A DNA stretch of 22,618 bases from DSBG01 sp049975365 (GTDB lineage: Bacteria > Desulfobacterota > Desulfomonilia > UBA1062). The DNA is taken from positions 1 through 22,618 of the forward strand of contig JBNGDS010000052.1 in the NCBI GenBank assembly GCA_049975365.1. The letters are read 5' to 3'. Both the position numbers and the translations under genes were made by a program. The notes under the pieces were generated by a model. That model searched no databases. It saw nothing but the letters and a program-made list of their open reading frames with translations, and was not told the DNA's origin. Shown here in pieces: positions 1-7,912 of this stretch. Numbering within the stretch: position 1 is the first letter of the stretch; every line of letters starts with the position of its first letter.

Positions 1-201
1 CTCCTCGAGATCTAATTTCACTCCGGGATAGAGAGAAAGAACATCGCGGGCGGTATTCTCCATGAATCGGTCAAAATATACGACGGCAAGCTCTGTCTCC
101 ATGACCGACATCTCCCTCGCAGCCGGCGTCCATGGGGGAAACACGTCCATGAGAGCGATCATGAGTGAACAAGTGATGACCATCTTCAGAAAGCCGCTCA
201 T
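1..201 (-). CDS. Putative secreted protein, N-terminal fragment (runs off left edge)
   Basis: An open frame of 67 codons on the minus strand begins at ATG 199-201 and continues without a stop to base 1, so the C-terminus is missing. The first 25 or so residues (Met-Ser-Gly-Phe-Leu-Lys, then a hydrophobic run, then Pro-Ala-Ala) look like a Sec signal peptide. The next stretch, ELAVVYFDRFMENTARDVL, alternates like the start of a mature extracytoplasmic domain. It is loosely reminiscent of the N-terminus of peptidase MA-like (gluzincin) proteins, but no zinc motif lies within the window and this is only a guess. The Shine-Dalgarno is weak, so the start could be a few codons off. It is divergent from the aminotransferase operon. 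Confidence 0.55.
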   Translation of the reverse strand, partial: MSGFLKMVITCSLMIALMDVFPPWTPAAREMSVMETELAVVYFDRFMENTARDVLSLYPGVKLDLEE

Positions 202-204
202 GTG

Positions 205-588
205 CCGTATCTTACCCGGTTCAGTGCCGAAGCGAAACACGCAAATCAGGGTCCGGTTTTGGGAAAAGTTAGTTGAAGGACTAAAAAACATTTGACATCG
301 AGGAAGGCATCAGACACTACTGCAGGAAGAAGAAAGTGGTGGCTGTTCGTTTCCACTGCGTTTGAACTGAATTTCACTGCAACGATATCCATCTGAGGGG
401 GGTCTTCTCGGGGCGAAGAACCCGGACGGTATCTCTTTTGTATCCCCGACAGAAACCCGTTTCGTGCGTCGAGACGGGTCGTGCAGACACGGATCGACGG
501 GGAGAAGGGTTGCTGGAGAACGTGTTTCGAGATTGCCTGAAAACGTGAACACACGAAGGCGAGTGAGAGTCTAAGGCAAGGAGGGTGT
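205..588. other. Intergenic leader region between divergent genes
   Basis: About 385 nt without a credible gene. Minus-strand frames here are arginine/serine-rich and look like non-coding shadows. The region must hold the promoter of the aminotransferase operon that begins at 589, and possibly that of the leftward secreted protein. A TTGACA at 292-297 has no convincing -10 at 16-18 nt spacing. The one clear structure is the imperfect palindrome at 455-479, listed separately. Confidence 0.6.
455..479. promoter_or_regulatory. Imperfect palindrome, candidate operator
   Basis: ACCCGTTTCG at 455-464 and CGAGACGGGT at 470-479 are inverted copies with one T-G mismatch, separated by TGCGT. It lies 110 nt upstream of the aminotransferase start, in the leader of an operon that ends with a TetR-type regulator. 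That makes it a reasonable operator candidate for that regulator. At RNA level it could instead form a 10-bp hairpin (one G-U pair) in the 5' leader, but no U-tract follows, so a simple terminator is unlikely. No function is shown directly. Confidence 0.35.
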
Positions 589-1857
589 ATGACACATGAT
601 AGCGAGAAGATCAAAAAGCAGGCACTGGCCGATTTCAGCGAGTATCTCAGTCCAATGAAGGCGCGCACGATGAAAAGTGCCGGCCTGGATATCATCGAGG
701 ACAGACGCGAGGGTGCATCGGTCTGGGACCTGACAGGAAAGAAATATATCGACTGTCAGACGGGCTCCGGTATCATGAACGTGGGCCGTCATAACCGGGA
801 GATCGTCCAGGCCCTCAAGGATGCCCTGGACACCTATGACATCGGGGTTTTTCTCCTGTGCTCCAAGCAGAAGGCAGACCTTGCGAAAAAGCTTGCTGAG
901 ATTACCCCCGGGAATCTCAAGTGCACGATCTTCGGGACCGGCGGGGGAGAGGCGAATGATGCCGCCATAAAGCTTGCCCGCGGCTATACCATGAAGAAAG
1001 AGATCATCTACGCCGAAAGGGCGTACCACGGTCACACCGGGTTTGCCCTCTCCGCCATTGGACGGGAGGCCTACAAGGAGCCGTTCGAACCGCTGGTTCC
1101 CGGCTTCAAGATGGTCCCGTTCGGCAGTGTACAGGCCATCCGGGATGCACTGACCAAGGATACCGCAGCGGTGATCCTGGAGCCCATACAGGGGGAGGGG
1201 GGAATCAATATTCCTCCCGATGGGTATCTCCAGGAGGTGCGGAAGATCTGCGACGAGTGCGAGGCGCTGCTGATTCTGGACGAAATCCAGACCGGCTTTG
1301 CCAGGACAGGGAAGATGTTCGCATCCGAGCACTGGGGTGTGGCGCCGGATATCATGACTGTGGCGAAATCCCTTGGGGGAGGGATCTATCCCATCTCGGC
1401 AACCATATTTACCGAGGAGCTCATGGATTTCTTCATTCCCCACCCGTTCATTCACTTGTCTACATTCGGAGGCTCTGATCTGGGGTGCCTGGTAGGGCTT
1501 GCCGTCATCGAGTACATAGAGAAGAACCATCTCGCTGAGCATGCACAACAGATGGGTGATCGATTCAGGAGAGGGTTCGATGGTCTCCTGAGGGATTTTG
1601 CAGAGCTCCTGCTGGAGGTGAGGCAGAAGGGGCTCATGATGGGGCTCCAGTACACCAACTCTTCCATAGGCCCGAGGCTGACGAAGAAGCTCGCTGATCG
1701 CGGTGTCATTGCTGTGTATACAGGCAATGATCCGAGCATATGCCGATTCATGCCCCCGCTGGTCATAACGCCTGAAGAGGTGGATTTTGTCCTGGATGCA
1801 CTGGAGAATTCGATGAAGGAGCTTTCAAAAGAAGGCGGCATCGGCAAGAACGATTGA
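589..1857 (+). CDS. Class III pyridoxal-phosphate aminotransferase
   Basis: A 422-aa protein of the acetylornithine/4-aminobutyrate/ornithine (class III) aminotransferase family, which moves an amino group from an omega- or alpha-amine to a keto acid using PLP. Visible landmarks are GTGGGEAND (residues 117-124) at the phosphate-binding turn, AYHGHTG (145-151), EPIQGEGG (198-205), DEIQTGF with the PLP-N1 Asp (231-237), and AKSLGGG with the Schiff-base Lys260. Length is normal for the family. An AAGGAGGGTG Shine-Dalgarno sits just before ATG 589. The start of an SCP2-domain gene follows 11 nt after the stop, then a permease, so it is probably first in an operon for uptake and transamination of an amino acid or amine. 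The substrate cannot be told from sequence; HemL is unlikely because the expected GGG(L/F)P region and context do not match. Confidence 0.9.
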   Translation: MTHDSEKIKKQALADFSEYLSPMKARTMKSAGLDIIEDRREGASVWDLTGKKYIDCQTGSGIMNVGRHNREIVQALKDALDTYDIGVFLLCSKQKADLAKKLAEITPGNLKCTIFGTGGGEANDAAIKLARGYTMKKEIIYAERAYHGHTGFALSAIGREAYKEPFEPLVPGFKMVPFGSVQAIRDALTKDTAAVILEPIQGEGGINIPPDGYLQEVRKICDECEALLILDEIQTGFARTGKMFASEHWGVAPDIMTVAKSLGGGIYPISATIFTEELMDFFIPHPFIHLSTFGGSDLGCLVGLAVIEYIEKNHLAEHAQQMGDRFRRGFDGLLRDFAELLLEVRQKGLMMGLQYTNSSIGPRLTKKLADRGVIAVYTGNDPSICRFMPPLVITPEEVDFVLDALENSMKELSKEGGIGKND

Positions 1858-1868
1858 GGAGGAGAGCT

Positions 1869-2228
1869 ATGGCAACAAAAGAGGAGATCCTTGAATCCCT
1901 GGCCGATTATCAGGTTCAGTGCAACAACAACACGCGCCTGAGGCGGATGCAGAGGGACTGGTCCAAGCTGATCCACTTTTTTGCAGAGGATACGGGTGAT
2001 TACTTCACCATGGACGTCGTACACGGCGAGATCGTGTCATACGAGGCAGGGACGAGGGGAACGCCTGACATCATCGTCACCACACTGAGCGAGAACCTGT
2101 GCGACATGTTCTGGGGGGATCTCAACCCGTCGCAGAAATACCTGGATGGAGAGATTAAAGTAAAGGCGAGCCAGGAAGATATCATGAGACTGGATGCCAT
2201 CACCATGATCATCTGGCCCGATGTGTAA
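1869..2228 (+). CDS. Stand-alone SCP2 sterol-binding-domain protein
   Basis: A 119-aa protein that is essentially one SCP2-like domain. The C-terminal half carries the family pattern: a strand with PDIIVTT, a helix, then LNPSQKYLDGEIKVKAS (about 83-99) and a closing helix. SCP2 domains bind lipids or acyl chains, or act as accessory domains; here no catalytic partner is fused. The frame is open back to a TTG at 1854, but ATG 1869 is preferred because AGGAGGAG lies immediately upstream at the usual distance. It sits between the aminotransferase (11-nt gap) and the permease (9-nt gap), so it is co-transcribed with them. Its role in an amino-acid cassette is not obvious. Confidence 0.8.
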   Translation: MATKEEILESLADYQVQCNNNTRLRRMQRDWSKLIHFFAEDTGDYFTMDVVHGEIVSYEAGTRGTPDIIVTTLSENLCDMFWGDLNPSQKYLDGEIKVKASQEDIMRLDAITMIIWPDV

Positions 2229-2237
2229 GGTGCGTCT

Positions 2238-3632
2238 ATGACCACTCTCAAGAAGGTCATCAAGCTCCGTACGGTCGTATCGACATCATCCGGGATGGCG
2301 CTGGCAACATCCTGTTATCTGGCCGGTCTGCAGGTAGCAATCATGGTCGTGGGAGAACTTGCCTGGATATCCATTCTTGTGGCAGGTCTCTTCTGCCTGC
2401 TGTCAGCCATGTGCTTTGCAGAGCTCACGTCTCTCTACCCGACAGCGGCGGGGATAAAGCTCTTCATTCAGAATGCGTTCAACGAAAAGGCGGCTATTGC
2501 AATCGGATCTTTCTATGTGATTCTGGGGATTTCCATGGTGGGTGCCGAGAGCTATCTGCTCTCAAGTGTTCTCTCCAGCACCTACACCATTATCAGCCCT
2601 GCGAGCGATAAATACCTCTGGATGCTTGTGTTCATTCTCTTCATCGGTTTCATCAATTACCGTGGGGTGTTCATCACCGGGCTTGTCCAGGACATCCTCA
2701 CCTATACCATGCTCTCTTTCCTGGCAGCTGTATCCATCTACACCTTCAGCACCCATGAGGTGGCAATAGGGGCAGCCCTTGTGAGTCCTGAGTTCACCTT
2801 TGTGAATGTCATGAAGGCTGCAGGGGTGGGAGTTTTTCTCTACGTGGGGTTCGAGTGGGTCACCCCGCTCGCGGAAGAGACCACGGATTACCGCCTCATC
2901 GGCAGGGGCATGCTGATTGCGGTCGGCCTGCTCTCTATTGTCTATTCATTGTTCGTGGTGGCCATGTACTCGGGACTTACCAGGGAACAGCTTCTCTCCG
3001 GGACTCCCATCCCCCATATCGTCTTTGCACGGAACCTCTTCGGTTCGACCGGCGTCTTTTTCTTTGTCATCATGAGCGTGCTGGCCTCGGTCAGCTCGTT
3101 CAATGCCGGGCTCCTCAACACATCGCGGTTCATCTATGCCATGGCACGTGACAATGTCCTTCCGAGGGTGTTCAGCAAGCTCCACCTCGACTATGCAACC
3201 CCATGGGTGGCAATCCTCGCACTGATGTCGTTCGCCGTTGTCCTGAGCCTCATCATCCTCCTGACCGGCAAGTACCTCTTCATCATTGTGATGGCAGCGG
3301 CCCTGGAGTGCATCATCTACGTGGTGATGGCCCTCTGTGTGCTCCGGCTCAGGAAGAAATTTCCCGATGCCGAGCGGTCCTTCAAGGTGCCCTTCGGCAA
3401 GGTCATCCCCATTGTCACCATTGTTGTCTTTGCCGGGCTTACCATCGGGGTCTTTGCAGACGTGAGCAAAGATTATGCTGGTAGAATCCTCTTCCCGAAC
3501 TACCTGGTCGCCATCGTCATGGGTGCCTTTGCCGTGCTCACCACGATGTACACGCTCCTCGTGGTGCCGGTCTTCAAAAAGAAGGCCGCCGAGCGAGCGG
3601 CAACCCGCACGAAGCGAAGGCCGGGGAGGTGA
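2238..3632 (+). CDS. APC-superfamily amino acid permease
   Basis: A 464-aa, strongly hydrophobic inner-membrane protein with about 12 predicted transmembrane stretches. The APC signature is in TM1 (VVSTSSGMALATSCYLAG), followed by AELTSLYPTAAGIKLFIQNAF (given here as positions about 62-82), the usual cytoplasmic-loop motif of the family. A middle segment with FEWVTPLAEET (about 208-218) matches the conserved 'E-x-x-x-x-x-E-E' region of these transporters. It probably imports an amino acid or polyamine by cation symport or antiport. ATG 2238 has AAGGTG 5 nt upstream. The position behind the aminotransferase suggests it supplies that enzyme's substrate. Downstream, 51 nt away, is the TetR regulator. 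Confidence 0.88.
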   Translation: MTTLKKVIKLRTVVSTSSGMALATSCYLAGLQVAIMVVGELAWISILVAGLFCLLSAMCFAELTSLYPTAAGIKLFIQNAFNEKAAIAIGSFYVILGISMVGAESYLLSSVLSSTYTIISPASDKYLWMLVFILFIGFINYRGVFITGLVQDILTYTMLSFLAAVSIYTFSTHEVAIGAALVSPEFTFVNVMKAAGVGVFLYVGFEWVTPLAEETTDYRLIGRGMLIAVGLLSIVYSLFVVAMYSGLTREQLLSGTPIPHIVFARNLFGSTGVFFFVIMSVLASVSSFNAGLLNTSRFIYAMARDNVLPRVFSKLHLDYATPWVAILALMSFAVVLSLIILLTGKYLFIIVMAAALECIIYVVMALCVLRLRKKFPDAERSFKVPFGKVIPIVTIVVFAGLTIGVFADVSKDYAGRILFPNYLVAIVMGAFAVLTTMYTLLVVPVFKKKAAERAATRTKRRPGR

Positions 3633-3683
3633 CGGGTTTCAACCACACGATGAATCATCCCCACAGGTGAGAGGACCTTGCGC

Positions 3684-4274
3684 ATGGCTCGCACGAGGAT
3701 ACAGAAGGAACGTACGCTGCAGATCTTGAAGGCGCTGGGCACCTGCCTCCAGCGGAAGTCTTTCGAGAAGACCTCCATCAAGGACATCGCCCGCGAGGCA
3801 GGGGTGAACCATGGTGTGCTCCACTATTATTTCACGAGCAAGGAGGATGTCCTCCTGAGCTATATCGACTATGTGATACAGGATTACCAGGCCCAGGTCA
3901 GACAGTGGCTTGGAGAGAAGGACGTTGAGAAGCTGGGGAAGAGAGATCTCATCGAGGAGATATTCTGCTTCGTGAACAGCCGCATCACCCTGAACAAGGA
4001 CCTCTCGCATATATTCGTGGAGATCTGGGAGATCGCCCTGTACAACGAGAAGGTGCGTCAGAAGCTCAAGGAGGCCTACACGAGCTGGATCGATGAACTG
4101 GTCACGTATCTCGCACACTCCATCGATGACCAGCAGTTCGCAGCCACGGTGAGCGTCGCCATGGTCGCCTTCTGGGAAGGAATGGCTCTGTTCTCCAGGA
4201 TCTTTGAAGAGGACAGCCTGAACATCGAAGAAGTACTCACGGCATTTCAGCACAGGGTCATCGAGATTCTCTGA
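3684..4274 (+). CDS. TetR/AcrR-family transcriptional regulator
   Basis: A 196-aa protein. The N-terminus holds the TetR helix-turn-helix: ILKALGTCLQRKSFEKTSI, then KDIAREAGVNHGVLHYYFTSKEDVLL (about 34-59), matching the canonical 'I..IA..AGVs.g.lY.YF.sKe.Ll'. The remaining two thirds is an all-helical ligand-binding domain of unknown ligand. The frame is open back to TTG 3678, but ATG 3684 is preferred because GAGAGG lies about 9 nt before it and only about 3 nt before the TTG. It is the last gene of the same-strand cluster and the likely local regulator of the aminotransferase/SCP2/permease genes; the palindrome at 455-479 is a candidate target. Confidence 0.88.
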   Translation: MARTRIQKERTLQILKALGTCLQRKSFEKTSIKDIAREAGVNHGVLHYYFTSKEDVLLSYIDYVIQDYQAQVRQWLGEKDVEKLGKRDLIEEIFCFVNSRITLNKDLSHIFVEIWEIALYNEKVRQKLKEAYTSWIDELVTYLAHSIDDQQFAATVSVAMVAFWEGMALFSRIFEEDSLNIEEVLTAFQHRVIEIL

Positions 4275-4333
4275 TTCAGAGGACGGTGATCGAGCGTGGC
4301 TGAGTTCGTGGAGAGCCTCGTTCAGAGAAGGCA

Positions 4334-4349
4334 GTTCGAGTGTTCGAAC
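4334..4349. other. Small inverted repeat between convergent genes
   Basis: GTTCGA (4334-4339) and TCGAAC (4344-4349) form a 6-bp stem with a GTGT loop in the 100-nt gap between the TetR gene and the end of ahbC. No U-tract follows on either strand, so it is at best a weak bidirectional terminator. No other structure was seen in the gap. Confidence 0.2.
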
Positions 4350-4374
4350 CAAAGAGTCTTCATGGGAACAGGGA

Positions 4375-5547
4375 TCAGGAGATCTCCTCATCGCTCAGGT
4401 AGCACGCAGGGTCTTCACCCCATGGGTCACCGGTAGCGGCCTCGGCCCGGGCCCGGAAATTCCCCGCACACACGTCGAGCCATCGGCAGGTCCTGCACCT
4501 CCCCTGCACGTAGTCCTTCTTGTTCTTGAGCTTCATGAGGAAATCATTTTGAGGGTTGTCCCAGATCTCGGGAAAGGGCTCTCTTTTCACGTTGCCCATT
4601 ACCCGGTGGCGCCAGAACTGATCCGGGTAGACATCGCCGTCCCAGTTGATGCAGCCGATGCCAAGCCCCGATGAATTGCCTGCATTCATCTTGAGGAGCT
4701 TCAAGACTTCATCCGCTCGAGGGCTTCCTTCCTTTTTCATGCGGAGGTACACATACGGGCCGTCTGCGTGGTTGTCCACGGTGAGCACCTCCGCTTCCTT
4801 CCCGGCATCGATCATCCCCTGCGTCCTATCCATGACGAAGTCTAGGGTCTGTCGGGTCTGTTCGCGGGAGAGGTCCTCTTCCATGAGCTCTTTCGCCCTG
4901 CCCGTGTACACCAGGTGGTAGAAGCAGATTCGTGGGATGCCTTCGTTCTCCATGAGGTCGAAGATCTTCGGAATCTCAGCGACATTGCGGCGGTTCATGG
5001 TGAAGCGAAGACCTACCTTGATATCCTCGCGCATGGCAGTGTAGATGCCGTTCAGGGCCTGTCTGAAGGATCCTTGAACGCCGCGGAACGCATCGTTGAC
5101 TTCCTCCAGTCCGTCCAGGCTTACCCCGATGTAGGAGAGTCCCAGGTCTGCGAATCTCATGGCCATGTCTCGGTCGATGAGGGTTCCGTTGCTGGAGATG
5201 ACTGCCCGCATTCCGGATTTCACTGCAGCCTCGATGAGAGAAGGAAGGTCCTTGCGGAGCACGGGCTCACCGCCCGAGAAGAGGACTACGGGAACACCAT
5301 AATCGGCCAGTGTGGAGATGAGATCAAGCCCCTGTTTTGTTGTGAGTTCTCCTTCCGATTTCCCTGCGGATGCGTAGCAGTGTACGCAGCGAAGGTTGCA
5401 CGCACTCGTGATGTTCCACACGATAACGGGTTTTTTGTCTGCAGAGAACTGGAGCAGGTGGGAAGGAAGCTCTTTCGAAGAGCGCCCGTATCGCAGAGGG
5501 TCGGAGGCCTCCACGGTGCCGCAGTAGAGTTTGGAAATGCCGATCAT
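4375..5547 (-). CDS. ahbC: AhbC-type radical SAM protein (12,18-didecarboxysiroheme deacetylase)
   Basis: A 390-aa radical SAM enzyme with C50-x3-C54-x2-C57 binding the [4Fe-4S]-SAM cluster, FSGGEPVLRKD (about 93-103) for SAM, and a cysteine-rich SPASM-like tail (GRCRTCRWLDVCAG and a later DPACYL). The N-terminus MIGISKLYCGTVEASDPLRY is typical of AhbC as I recall it. AhbC removes two acetate side chains from 12,18-didecarboxysiroheme to give Fe-coproporphyrin III in the siroheme-dependent heme route of sulfate reducers and archaea. The relatives AhbD and NirJ share this architecture, so the AhbC/AhbD choice is probable, not proven. It is the last gene of the tetrapyrrole operon; its ATG overlaps the cobA-hemD stop by 4 nt (ATGA) and has GGGAG 8 nt upstream. 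Confidence 0.82.
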   Translation of the reverse strand: MIGISKLYCGTVEASDPLRYGRSSKELPSHLLQFSADKKPVIVWNITSACNLRCVHCYASAGKSEGELTTKQGLDLISTLADYGVPVVLFSGGEPVLRKDLPSLIEAAVKSGMRAVISSNGTLIDRDMAMRFADLGLSYIGVSLDGLEEVNDAFRGVQGSFRQALNGIYTAMREDIKVGLRFTMNRRNVAEIPKIFDLMENEGIPRICFYHLVYTGRAKELMEEDLSREQTRQTLDFVMDRTQGMIDAGKEAEVLTVDNHADGPYVYLRMKKEGSPRADEVLKLLKMNAGNSSGLGIGCINWDGDVYPDQFWRHRVMGNVKREPFPEIWDNPQNDFLMKLKNKKDYVQGRCRTCRWLDVCAGNFRARAEAATGDPWGEDPACYLSDEEIS

Positions 5548-7025
5548 GGTGATTCTCCCGTAAGTGCCGCTATGATTCCCTCGTCCGTGTATTCTGATGC
5601 CGTGAGGAAGGCTCTGAGCCCGTACTTTTCCAATGCCGTTGCTGTGACCGGACCAATGGCCACGAGTTTTTTCGACAGGAGCTTTTTCGTGTTTTCCTCG
5701 AGGAGGGTCACGGCATGGCGCACTCCCGAAGGACTCGTGAACACTGCTGTGTCGACCTCGTCAAGGGCAGCGGCGAATGTCTGCGGGTTTGCCTGTTTCG
5801 GGATGATGGTGTCATAGATCAGGATCTCATCAACAGTGGCCCCCTGTTGTGTCAAAGCCTCGACCAGCACCGGCCGAGCCCCTCGTGCCCGAGGCAGGCA
5901 CACCCTCATGCCTTTCAGATTTCTGCCTTTGAACAGTTCCACAATTCCCTCGGCTCGAAACTCGGAGGCCATGGCGTCTGCCGCGATCCCGTACTCTTTT
6001 AACGCATCCCTTGTCTTGGGGCCGATACAGAAGACCTCGAGGCCGCCCAGTTCCCGAGCATCTTTCCCCTCCGCGAAGAGCCTTTCAAAGAAGAGACTCA
6101 CCGCATTCTGAGACGTGAATATGAGTATATCGTAGGTCTTCAACTCCGGGATGTCAAAGGGGAGCGCCGAAATCTCGATAAGGGGATAGACCACTGCCCG
6201 GGCACCCTTGGAAGCAAAGAGCATTGATGTCTCGTAGGCCAGGTGGTCTGGCCGTGTAATGAGTACAGACATGCCACTCAGAGGGAGGTCCCTCGCACGG
6301 TAGAGTGTTTTGCTCAGGTGTACGACCTGGCCGACCACCACGATGCATGGCGATCCGATGCCGTGTCTCTCGGCCTCCGGGCCTACCGATGAGAGAGAGG
6401 AGATGATATGGCGCTGCCTTGGTGTTGTGGCATCCTGGATCAGGGCACAGGGAGTATCAGGGGACATGCCCTGCTTCACAAGCTTCTGTGCAATGGACGA
6501 TATCCGTCCGGCTCCCATGAGAAAGATGATGGTACCGGGTTCCCTGGCGAGCAGGGACCAGTCGAGGAAACCAGATTCCTTCGTGGGGTCTTCATGGGCT
6601 GTGACAAAGGTGACAGACGCTGCCAAGCCGCGGTGGGTCGGAGGGATCCCCGCACTTACAGGACCTGCAATGGCAGATGTAATGCCCGGCACGATCTCGA
6701 ATGGGATGCCGTGTTCTTGAAGGTAGAGGGCCTCTTCGCCTCCGCGGCCGAAGATACAGGGGTCACCACCCTTGACCCTGGCTACGGTGAGGCCCTTCCG
6801 TCCGAGTTCCACCAGGAGCTCGTTTATTTGGGGCTGCTTCATGTATTCCTTTCCGCTGCGTTTCCCCACATAGATCTTCTGTGCATTCCGGGGCGCCAGG
6901 CCCAGGATTTCTCCCGGGATGAGATCGTCGTAGACCACTGCATCGCACCCTTGCAGGATGCGCCGGGCCTTGAGGGTGATGAGCTCCGGGTCGCCGGGAC
7001 CTGCCCCGATGAGGTAGATTTTCAT
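5544..7025 (-). CDS. cobA-hemD: Fused uroporphyrinogen-III C-methyltransferase / uroporphyrinogen-III synthase
   Basis: A 493-aa two-domain protein. Residues 1 to about 240 are SUMT (CobA): the glycine-rich GAGPGDPELITLKA (7-20), VKGGDPCIFGRGGEE (84-98) and VPGITSAIAG (112-121) form the SAM and substrate pocket. Residues about 250-490 are HemD: LITRP, IFTSQNAV, PRARGARPVL, IYDT and TAVFTSPSGV are typical strands and loops. HemD closes hydroxymethylbilane to uroporphyrinogen III; CobA then methylates C2 and C7 to give precorrin-2, so the fusion joins consecutive steps. Such fusions are common in Clostridia and deltaproteobacteria. Start and stop each overlap the neighbour by 4 nt (ATGA), indicating translational coupling with hemC and ahbC. 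Confidence 0.95.
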   Translation of the reverse strand: MKIYLIGAGPGDPELITLKARRILQGCDAVVYDDLIPGEILGLAPRNAQKIYVGKRSGKEYMKQPQINELLVELGRKGLTVARVKGGDPCIFGRGGEEALYLQEHGIPFEIVPGITSAIAGPVSAGIPPTHRGLAASVTFVTAHEDPTKESGFLDWSLLAREPGTIIFLMGAGRISSIAQKLVKQGMSPDTPCALIQDATTPRQRHIISSLSSVGPEAERHGIGSPCIVVVGQVVHLSKTLYRARDLPLSGMSVLITRPDHLAYETSMLFASKGARAVVYPLIEISALPFDIPELKTYDILIFTSQNAVSLFFERLFAEGKDARELGGLEVFCIGPKTRDALKEYGIAADAMASEFRAEGIVELFKGRNLKGMRVCLPRARGARPVLVEALTQQGATVDEILIYDTIIPKQANPQTFAAALDEVDTAVFTSPSGVRHAVTLLEENTKKLLSKKLVAIGPVTATALEKYGLRAFLTASEYTDEGIIAALTGESP

Positions 7026-7912
7026 GAAATATTCCCCCTGTGCACGTTCTCCTGGAGATTCCTCGCCAGCATACTCCCCACCTCAGGAGATGGTCCTCTG
7101 AGAGACATCCGTACGCAAACAGACTCGTCTGTCGAGCCCAGCATACCGGCAATGGAGACCTCTGAGCCAGAAATCTCGGCCAGGGCGCCTGCCGGGAGGT
7201 TACAGTCCTGACCCAGCGTGGCGAGGAAGCATCGCTCGGCTTCTGCACACGAACGCGTCTGCGAATGATCGATGGCAGCGATGATTTCCATGATCTCCCG
7301 GTCTTCGATCCTGCATTCCACAGCGATGATTCCCTGGCCGGGAGACGGTATCATTGTTCGGGGATCCATGGCAATACCCTGGGGCAGGCCGAGTCTGATG
7401 ATCCCCGCAGCAGCCAGGATGACCGCGTCCACAGAGGACCCAATCTTGTTCAGACGCGTCGAGATGTTTCCCCTGATGTCCACCACGTTAAGATCAGGGC
7501 GGGCAGCTTTTATCAGACACCTCCTTCGTATGCTCGACGTGCCGATGCGGGAGGCGGGGGGAAGGCTTTCCAGGCTGTGTCCTTCACGGGAGAAGAGCAT
7601 GTCTCGTGGGTCTTCCCGTGCAAGGTATGCACCTATGACAAGCCCTTCGGGAAGGAGTGCCTGCATATCCTTGAGGCTGTGGACCGCGATATCGATGTGG
7701 CTCCCAAGGAGCTGCCGTTCGATGTCCTTGACGAATACGCCTTTGCCGCCAATGGCATCCAGGGGAGCCTCTGCAAGGATATCGCCAGTGGTCCTGATGG
7801 CAACAATTTCTGTGGCAACCTGGGGGACAGCGGCAGTAAGCACATGTCTGACCATCTCCGCCTGGGCCAGTGCCAGAGCACTACCCCTTGTGCCGATCCT
7901 GATAGTCTTCAT
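7022..7912 (-). CDS. hemC: Hydroxymethylbilane synthase (porphobilinogen deaminase)
   Basis: A 296-aa protein starting MKTIRIGTRGSALALAQA, the classic HemC N-terminus. It condenses four porphobilinogens into hydroxymethylbilane using a dipyrromethane cofactor. The cofactor-attaching Cys is visible in LGQDCNLPAGA near residue 240. Other hallmarks are DGIGGKGVFVKDIE-like text (here DAIGGKGVFVKDIE), VHSLKDM, and the Arg-rich RIGTSSIRRR. The frame is open to ATG 7936, but ATG 7912 gives the conserved start; GGAGG lies 13 nt upstream, which is long. This start lies inside the last codons of hemA (32-nt overlap), so coupling from hemA translation is likely. It overlaps cobA-hemD by 4 nt. Confidence 0.95.
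   Translation of the reverse strand: MKTIRIGTRGSALALAQAEMVRHVLTAAVPQVATEIVAIRTTGDILAEAPLDAIGGKGVFVKDIERQLLGSHIDIAVHSLKDMQALLPEGLVIGAYLAREDPRDMLFSREGHSLESLPPASRIGTSSIRRRCLIKAARPDLNVVDIRGNISTRLNKIGSSVDAVILAAAGIIRLGLPQGIAMDPRTMIPSPGQGIIAVECRIEDREIMEIIAAIDHSQTRSCAEAERCFLATLGQDCNLPAGALAEISGSEVSIAGMLGSTDESVCVRMSLRGPSPEVGSMLARNLQENVHRGNIS

Noticed and set aside
292..320. Sigma70 promoter from TTGACA at 292
   Set aside because: No -10 better than three matches at 16-18 nt spacing.
571..1548. 325-aa minus-strand frame
   Set aside because: Antisense shadow of the aminotransferase, whose PLP motifs are clear on the plus strand.
4334..4349. Possible tRNA T-arm (GTTCGA with flanking stem)
   Set aside because: No acceptor, D or anticodon arm can be built around it; it is only a short inverted repeat.
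4915..5817. 300-aa plus-strand frame
   Set aside because: Antisense to ahbC and cobA-hemD; no recognisable motif.
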